In this document: positions 58,561 through 64,000 of the stretch, piece by piece
How positions within the stretch are numbered: the first letter of the stretch is position 1
Layout: every line of letters starts with the position of its first letter
Assembly: GCA_038025085.1 (NCBI GenBank)
Contig: CM076154.1
Span: forward strand, 32,170,501 to 32,234,500
Direction: 5' to 3'
Origin: Tetragonia tetragonoides
Taxonomy: Eukaryota; Streptophyta; Magnoliopsida; Caryophyllales; Aizoaceae
Length of the DNA: 64,000 nucleotides
Notes under the pieces: model-generated
Database searches by the model: none
The model's input: only the letters and a program-made list of their open reading frames with translations
What the model was told of the DNA's origin: nothing
Position numbers and translations under genes: made by a program

Positions 58561-59157
58561 TAGGGATGGCAGTGGGGCGGATACAGGTGGATACCGCCCC
58601 GCATTCGTTCCAGTTGGGGCGGGGATGGGGGAGTGCTAGGTGGGAATGGGGGGGATGGTTTTGATAAAGCAAAACCGCCATGGGCATGGGACGGAGGTGG
58701 TTTGCCTTCTTCACTCAGTGGATACCCGTTGGAGCCCCGTCTCACCTTATACCAGCTTCCCCGCCCCGCCTCATACCCATCTGCCACGCCTCACACCCAC
58801 ATAATAATAAAAATGTAAAATATAAATATATAAAATCTTATTTTACCAAATATATAAAATTTTCTACTGTTATTGCTTATCAAAAAGCTCAAATTTTCCG
58901 TGCAAATTATCTTGGGTGAATTTGATGTAGATTCAGATGTGGGCTTCGTTTTTTTTTGGGCGAGTATAAAGCGGATATGGATATCATCCCGATAAATGGA
59001 GCGGAGGTGGATACCCGGCGGGTAAGTGGGGCGGGGGTGGATTTGAGATCTCCAACCCGTGGAGGGGATAGAGCGGGTGGCAGAACCGAAATATCCAAGT
59101 GGGTGTGGAAATGGATCTACCTATATCCACTACCGCTCCGCCCCATTGTCATCCCTA
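58561..59157. mobile_element. hAT MITE (597 bp)
   Basis: Ends TAGGGATGGCAGTGGGGCGG and the complement of TAGGGATGACAATGGGGCGG, with the perfect 8-bp duplication attgagag at 58553-58560 and 59158-59165. Internal sequence is composed of GGGGCGG and GGATA(C/T) repeats. No coding capacity. Confidence 0.92.
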
Positions 59158-59368
59158 ATTGAGAGGAATTTAGGTGCTTGAAAACAAATTCAGTTTGAAG
59201 GGAGATAACTGGAACAAGTGATATGGTAGATATGGATAAATTATGAAAGAATTGAAGTGGGGGTTTCACCCAAAAAAAAAAAAAAAAGGCCAATTGAAGT
59301 GGAGAAAGCAAGGGATTTCACAGGGAGGGATGAAATTTTGAGTAGTGCCGTCTAGGTAATTACAAGGC

Positions 59369-59502
59369 TAGTCCAGTGCTTGCGCTGGTTGTTCAGCTAG
59401 TATGATATGTTTGCTATTGAATACGAGAGTCCGAACATAATGTAGCGGGGGTACCTCGGTCGCCATTCACTTGCACCCTCTTTCGACGAGCCAAAAAAAA
59501 TA
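59369..59502 (+). mobile_element. 5'-truncated SINE copy (134 bp) with its own target duplication
   Basis: Matches the 3' half of the SINE at 62093-62370 (cagtgcttgcgctggttgtt, then ggtcgccattcacttgcacc) and ends in an A-rich tail. The flanks aattacaaggc at 59358-59368 and 59503-59513 form an 11-bp duplication. Confidence 0.8.
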
Positions 59503-59629
59503 AATTACAAGGCCATGTACTGTTTTGGAGTATTTTCTTATAAAAGATCCCTAAGTGAGCATTTTCTTTACTTATTCCATTCTCCCTTTTCTTATCCTCC
59601 CTTATATGTTCTTTAAAATAAAAATAGTA

Positions 59630-60343
59630 CTCCCTCAATCTCCGGTTTTTTCTTACGTTTTCCTTTTAAGGATGTCCCCCAATCTTCCTTACATTACCCA
59701 TTTTAGCAACTTTTGAGTGACCAAAAGTCTACAATGCGCTTACATTTTTTGTGACAAAAAACTCACTCTCTTTCCTCAGATCTCCCAACCTCCACCCACC
59801 ACCAGCCCAAACCCTCTATCGACACCACAAGAACCACCACCATCCCCCACCTGAAAAACCCCACCAACAACCACCCGGAAAACCCACCACCCACCCCGAA
59901 AACCCCACCAGCAGCCCCTACGAAACCCCCTACCCACTCCACAAAAACCCACCACCAGCCCCACCCCGAAAACCCCACCAACAACCACCCGACCCAACCC
60001 ACGAAACCCCACCACCCTAAAATCCACACCCAACCAACGAAACCCCACCACCCATAAAACCACCCCAAAACCTCAACCACCCCTACCCGAAATCAAACAA
60101 AAATTGATGAAAGAGAGATAGAACAAGAGGAGAGAGAGGAAGAAGGACGAAGGCTGGTGGTGGTGGTGGGTTTACAGGAGAGAGAGGGAGACGTGGTGGG
60201 TTTACAGAAGAGAGAGGAGGAGTGAGAAGGAGTGAAGGACCATTTGCTTGGTAAGGGCAGATTGGAAATGTTTATGCAAATGTTTGATTTCCTTGATAAT
60301 TGGTCCATTTTCTTTTGCAAGGAAGAACCTGGGACGGAGGGAG
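59630..60343. mobile_element. Stowaway-like MITE (714 bp) with a Pro-codon-like CCA-rich core
   Basis: Ends CTCCCTCAATCTCCGG and the complement of CTCCCTCCGTCCCAGG, flanked by TA (59628-59629, 60344-60345). The core 59775-60080 is an ACCCC/CCACC low-complexity stretch, open in one plus frame (Pro/His/Lys-rich) and two minus frames (Gly/Val/Trp-rich). These are composition effects. Confidence 0.8.
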
Positions 60344-60744
60344 TAATATTATTAATATGAATAATAAATAATTATTTTAGTTACTTAGTATTTAAAAAAA
60401 AATAATGATCCAAAATCAAAGTAGCCATGAGGTTAGTAACGTAAAATAATAAAGTATATTTATGTTCTTATAGGTCATTTTGCTTATATCAGCTAATAGT
60501 GAACAACTGATTTACCAAACATCTTTTACAAACAACCAATGTTACCAGCTGGTCAAAGCAGCTAACCCAACCAACCAGCCAACAGCCAACAACTAATGTC
60601 ACCAGCCATTTTTTTTTTTTTGCTTATCAAATGTCACCAGCCATTTGCCAAACAGGCCCAAGGTGAGACGTCTTTCGGAAGTTGTTTGTGTCATTGATGA
60701 TTGCAATTTGTTAAGCACGTGCAGGCTTCAGCTATACATGTAGA

Positions 60745-61336
60745 TAGAGCTGGCAAAACCCGACCCGACCCGAGATAATCGATCCGATCCGCCTGATATC
60801 AGACCCGCCCGACACCCGAAAATGTATCAATTATCATTATCCGAAACCAACCCGACCCGACTTGGTCCAACCCGACACCCGACAACACCCGTTCTCCAAA
60901 TTGACCCGAAACCGATAACACCCGACCCGAAGTTACCCGAAACCGAAATGAACCCGAACCGACTATGCCCGAAACACGAATATATCCGACTGATAATGAT
61001 ACAATATTCAAAATGATTGAAAAACACTAACTAAACACACATTTAATCCATATTATTGAAAATTTTCATTTAAAATTGAGCTTTTCATATTATTTTCGAC
61101 TTTATATGCTCCGAAACATGAATTAAATTTACATAATATGACCCGAAAACCGCCGAATCCGACTTAACCAAAACCCGAAATAACACGGCCCGAGTTGACC
61201 CGTAACCCGACATTAACATAAACCCGAATCAATCCGACTCAACCCAACCCAATCCGATTACTATATGACCCGATATTACCCGAAACCGAAAAGACCCGAC
61301 CCAAACCCGACCCAATCCGCCCGATTATCACCTCTA
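60745..61336. mobile_element. hAT MITE (592 bp)
   Basis: Ends tagagctggcaaaaccc and complement tagaggtgataatcggg. The flanks catgtaga (60737-60744) and catgcaga (61337-61344) match at 7 of 8 positions. The subterminal regions are strings of acccgacccg, and the centre is AT-rich. Confidence 0.85.
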
Positions 61337-61622
61337 CATGCAGATCAAAATTCTCCACACCAGTACGAACAAATTTGTGGCTAAGGGAAGTTAGAAGTTA
61401 AAGTAGACGCCAAAAAAAATAAAAAATAAATAAATAAACAAAAGACAGATGGGTAGCTCAATCAGTTAATAATAAATGCCCGGCCGTTGGCTTGGAGATA
61501 TAATTCCACATGGAAATAAGGTAGTTAGTCAATTTCGCGGGGATATTGGGACCGGTATCACGTGTTGGAAGGTTTAAGCTTCAACGGTTCTTTATCAATA
61601 TACTATATAAGCACAAATTTCT

Positions 61623-61687
61623 TAGTCTCTAGTCTCTAGTCTCTAGTCTCTAGTCTCTAGTCTCTAGTCTCTAGTCTCTAGTCTCTA
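61623..61687. repeat. 7-bp microsatellite (TAGTCTC)n, about 9 units
   Basis: Perfect repetition of tagtctc with no interruptions. It is unrelated to the plant telomere unit TTTAGGG. Confidence 0.95.
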
Positions 61688-61793
61688 TCCATCTTCTTTA
61701 GCCTCTTTCATTTAAAGATCCCGATTGACGTTTTCTGTTTGTTATGGACCTACATAGCTCAGCAATCAGCCTCTAGTTCCGTAGTTTGTTAGG

Positions 61794-62012
61794 CTTATAA
61801 TCGGAAATCCGTACCGGCTCATATTGCACCCACCCTTGGGACATAGTATGAGAGGTAAGTCGCGGGAGGACTCAATGGTCCCACACACTGAGGCAGGTCA
61901 GAGAGGGAATGGGGATGCTTCGAGCAAGACTCGAACCCCTGACCTTTGGGTAATATTCGCAAAGCCCTTAACCCTAATGATATTATCATTGAGCCATGAC
62001 CCCGGGGTGTAA
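61794..62012 (-). mobile_element. tRNA-derived SINE (219 bp)
   Basis: On the minus strand: ggggtcatggctcaatgata (A-box region), ggggttcgagtcttgc (B-box-like), then a long unique 3' part. The flanks ttccgtagtttgttagg at 61777-61793 and 62013-62029 are a perfect 17-bp duplication. Confidence 0.88.
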
Positions 62013-62092
62013 TTCCGTAGTTTGTTAGGGACTATTAGTAGGGTGTAATAGTTTGGTAAGCAATTGATAACTTATGTAGTTAAAGCTAGCTA

Positions 62093-62370
62093 CCAACAAG
62101 GGTGGTGGTCTAGTGGTTCCAAACTTACTCCCAAGTGGTTTGGTAAGACAAGGTCATGGGTTCGAATCCCCATTCCCCCCATGCCTTGTGTCTGCTGGCT
62201 TCTAGGAACGATACTAACCCCTTGTTGGTGCTACGTTAGACGGGATCAGTGCTTGCGCTGGTTGTTCAGCTAGTCTGATATGTTCGCTATTGAACACAAG
62301 AGTCCGAACATGATGTAACAGGAGGTGACTCGATCGCCATTCACTTGCACCCTCTTTTAACGAGCAAAAA
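62093..62370 (+). mobile_element. Full-length tRNA-derived SINE (278 bp)
   Basis: A box ggtggtctagtggttcc, B box gggttcgaatccccattc, a 3' part shared with 59369-59502, and an A-rich tail (gagcaaaaa). The perfect 19-bp duplication atgtagttaaagctagcta is at 62074-62092 and 62371-62389. Confidence 0.93.
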
Positions 62371-62399
62371 ATGTAGTTAAAGCTAGCTAGCTATTATCC

Positions 62400-62918
62400 T
62401 AGCCAATATTGGTGTACTATAGTATTGAATTATTGATTATTCTCCCATACTTTTCCCTGAGGGCCGAGGCATAGGGGTGCAGTTGCAAATATAGGGGATC
62501 TATAACGGTGGTCGCCAATAAAAAATCTCGATTCGATTTTTGACGATTGCATCACATATCTTACAACTGACTTTTTTAATGAAAGCTCAAGACTAAAGTT
62601 TAGGGAGCGCCTAAAAAAAGTGTAATTCTTTTTCTTTTTTATCCACCCATACTTGCCAAAGACATGTGACTACGAGTCTACTACTCTAGGATCAACTCTG
62701 GCTGTGGTGATGATTAACTCAACCTTGTTGCTCGATTGTCTGACCTTGGTTTGATTGAATTCATCCTTAACAATAGCAAGTTCAACTTGCAACACATTTG
62801 GATTCAATTTACTATCAATTATTATTATTTTTTGGATAATTTTCACTTTCCTATCAATTATGAGCGTACTGGCTCTTCAACAAAGCACACCCTCATTGAC
62901 GAAAGTTATATGTTCTAG
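62400..62918. other. Intergenic, no gene recognised
   Basis: AT-rich with short frames (for example 62736-62918) lacking any domain. Confidence 0.35.
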
Positions 62919-63043
62919 TAATTTTTTTTTTTTTTGTTTGGATGAGACATAAATGTCAGTACAATATACATATATATGACGGAGGAAAAATTTGAACTAG
63001 GGCCTAACACCTCAATTTTAATCATTAGGCCAAGACATCCTTA
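62919..63043 (-). mobile_element. tRNA-derived SINE, relative of 41304-41478
   Basis: On the minus strand it begins aggatgtcttggcctaatga (A-box region), contains agttcaaatttttcctcc (a degraded B box) and ends in an A tail (T12 run on the plus strand at 62919-62935). A clear target duplication was not found. Confidence 0.6.
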
Positions 63044-64000
63044 CATGGGATTACTTAATACTAGCAAAATCAATATCAAGATTACTAGCTAGTTTCGACT
63101 CTCGAAGGAGATTTGTCCTCTTGCCCCCTACGAAAAGAAGATTTTATACTGGTCTTTCCTAACCTTAATTCCTAGTCGAACACCTATACTGTATTTGATT
63201 CTAATTTCTTTGATGATAAGGAGAGGTAATTCTCATTGTTTGGTTAAATAAATCTGCCATTTCTCCATGTTTAGATAACTATTAAGAAAAGGCTTGCAAG
63301 TTCTGTTGAGATCCTTTTCCTACTGACTCATATATATCTAAACAGTGATTAGCAAATGTTCCATATCTTATCTTTTCCTTTCTTTCCCTCGTATTGTTCA
63401 TCAAACCCAAAAAATTGTAATCAACCTTTAAAAACTAGATGAAATTACTGGAATTGTAAAATGAAAGGAGACAGAGATTGCAAAAGTGAGGACAGATCCT
63501 CTACATACACTTACAGAGTTACAGTCTTACATTATAAACTTACAGGTGGACTCATAAGCTCATTGATGAAAAACCACAAAGAGCTTAATTACAAGTCACA
63601 ACCCTTACACAACCCACCATTCACACACATACGCGCACGCACACGCGCACGCACACGCGCACACACAGAAAGAGCCACATGCTATCTCCCACTTTAGGAG
63701 AGGGCTCCCATTCTACCATATCTACGAATAACACCACAACCCACTTAGGATTAACAAAAAAAAAAGGATAGAAAAAAGGAAAATGGAAGAGCATTAAATG
63801 CTACTTTCCATTATCCTTTCAAAAATATAAAAAAGAAAAAAAAGGGAAAAATTGATAGATAGTGGGCTCCTCTTATGGGCCCAGAATTGATAGTATGAAG
63901 TGCATTTTAGAGGGACCTCAGCCCAAACAAGCTCCACAAGTTTAGGGACTGAAGTTAAGGCGAGATGTATAAGTGGCTGTTGGTGACCAATTTCCTGGAA
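63044..64000. other. Unassigned AT-rich end of the window with a CA/CG-rich microsatellite
   Basis: An alternating (AC/GC)n stretch lies at 63622-63667. The rest shows purine-rich and AT-rich DNA. Parts of 63450-63650 could be a 3'-UTR of a gene to the right, but nothing firm supports this. Confidence 0.35.

Larger units (their letters stand above)
58067..60659. mobile_element. DNA element (hAT or PIF/Harbinger type) carrying three nested insertions
   Basis: Ends ggggtgtttgattgctgg and the complement of gggcctgtttggcaaatgg are inverted repeats. The flanks aagctaag (58059-58066) and aaggtgag (60660-60667) match at 6 of 8 positions, suggesting an old hAT duplication. A 3-bp TAA-type PIF duplication is less well supported. 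Subterminal sequence of both sides shares caccagcc and aatgtcaccagcc motifs. Without its insertions the element would be about 1.1 kb, with no transposase. Confidence 0.55.

Noticed and set aside
59751..60080. Pro/His-rich plus frame and Gly/Val/Trp-rich minus frames
   Set aside because: A low-complexity CCACC core of a Stowaway-like MITE. The frames mirror composition only.
61450..61480. tRNA-like string gggtagctcaatcagtt
   Set aside because: No anticodon arm or T arm follows. At most it is an old SINE A-box scrap.
61623..61687. 7-bp tandem repeat as a telomere-like array
   Set aside because: The unit TAGTCTC is not the plant telomere unit, and the run is short. It is a microsatellite.

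Overview
The window is plant nuclear DNA. It is AT-rich, has GT-AG introns of plant type, plant-specific gene families and a dense load of plant transposons. Eudicot is likely. Order Caryophyllales is only a guess from the look of the repeats. No organellar or bacterial sequence was seen. About two thirds of the window is mobile DNA or its debris.

Layout. 1-1.9 kb: intron-like sequence and a probable non-coding first exon of a minus-strand gene whose body lies left of the window. 2.0-3.2 kb: a hAT-type DNA element with a perfect 8-bp target duplication. 3.2-8.5 kb: AT-rich intergenic DNA with transposon remnants. 8.6-10.3 kb: an intact five-exon epoxide hydrolase gene. 10.7-12.0 kb: a truncated Ty1/copia element. 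12.0-38.9 kb: a nest of two Ty3/gypsy elements of the Tat (Ogre/Retand/Grande-like) lineage. The outer element, A, lies on the minus strand, has lost pol and has a tandem LTR-internal-LTR-internal structure. The inner element, B (20559-37935, plus strand), is complete from LTR to LTR, is flanked by a 5-bp target duplication and is inactivated by mutations. B carries two spliced genes on its antisense strand, one with a plant-mobile-domain-like region.

38.9-43.2 kb: AT-rich DNA, a small secreted Cys-rich (prolamin-like/ECA1-type) reading frame without an ATG, a SINE and a miniature copia element with both LTRs. 43.7-46.9 kb: a broken polyol/monosaccharide transporter gene whose 3' end runs into an epoxide-hydrolase-like fragment. 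47.4-49.4 kb: an intact six-exon LanC-like (GCL) gene on the minus strand. 49.6 kb: a tRNA-Ala(AGC) gene. 51.4-57.3 kb: a three-exon clathrin light chain gene whose 4.8-kb first intron holds a hAT MITE, a LINE remnant, a SINE, a tandem duplication and a fold-back LTR structure. 58.1-60.7 kb: a DNA element containing three further insertions. 60.7-64 kb: a hAT MITE, a 7-bp microsatellite, three SINEs and unassigned AT-rich DNA.

The host genes (epoxide hydrolase, LanC-like, clathrin light chain, tRNA-Ala) are unrelated housekeeping or metabolic genes and form no pathway. The most unusual part is element B: sense gag-pol, two intron-containing antisense genes, and a GC-rich hairpin module shared between its LTR and the DNA just upstream of an antisense gene.
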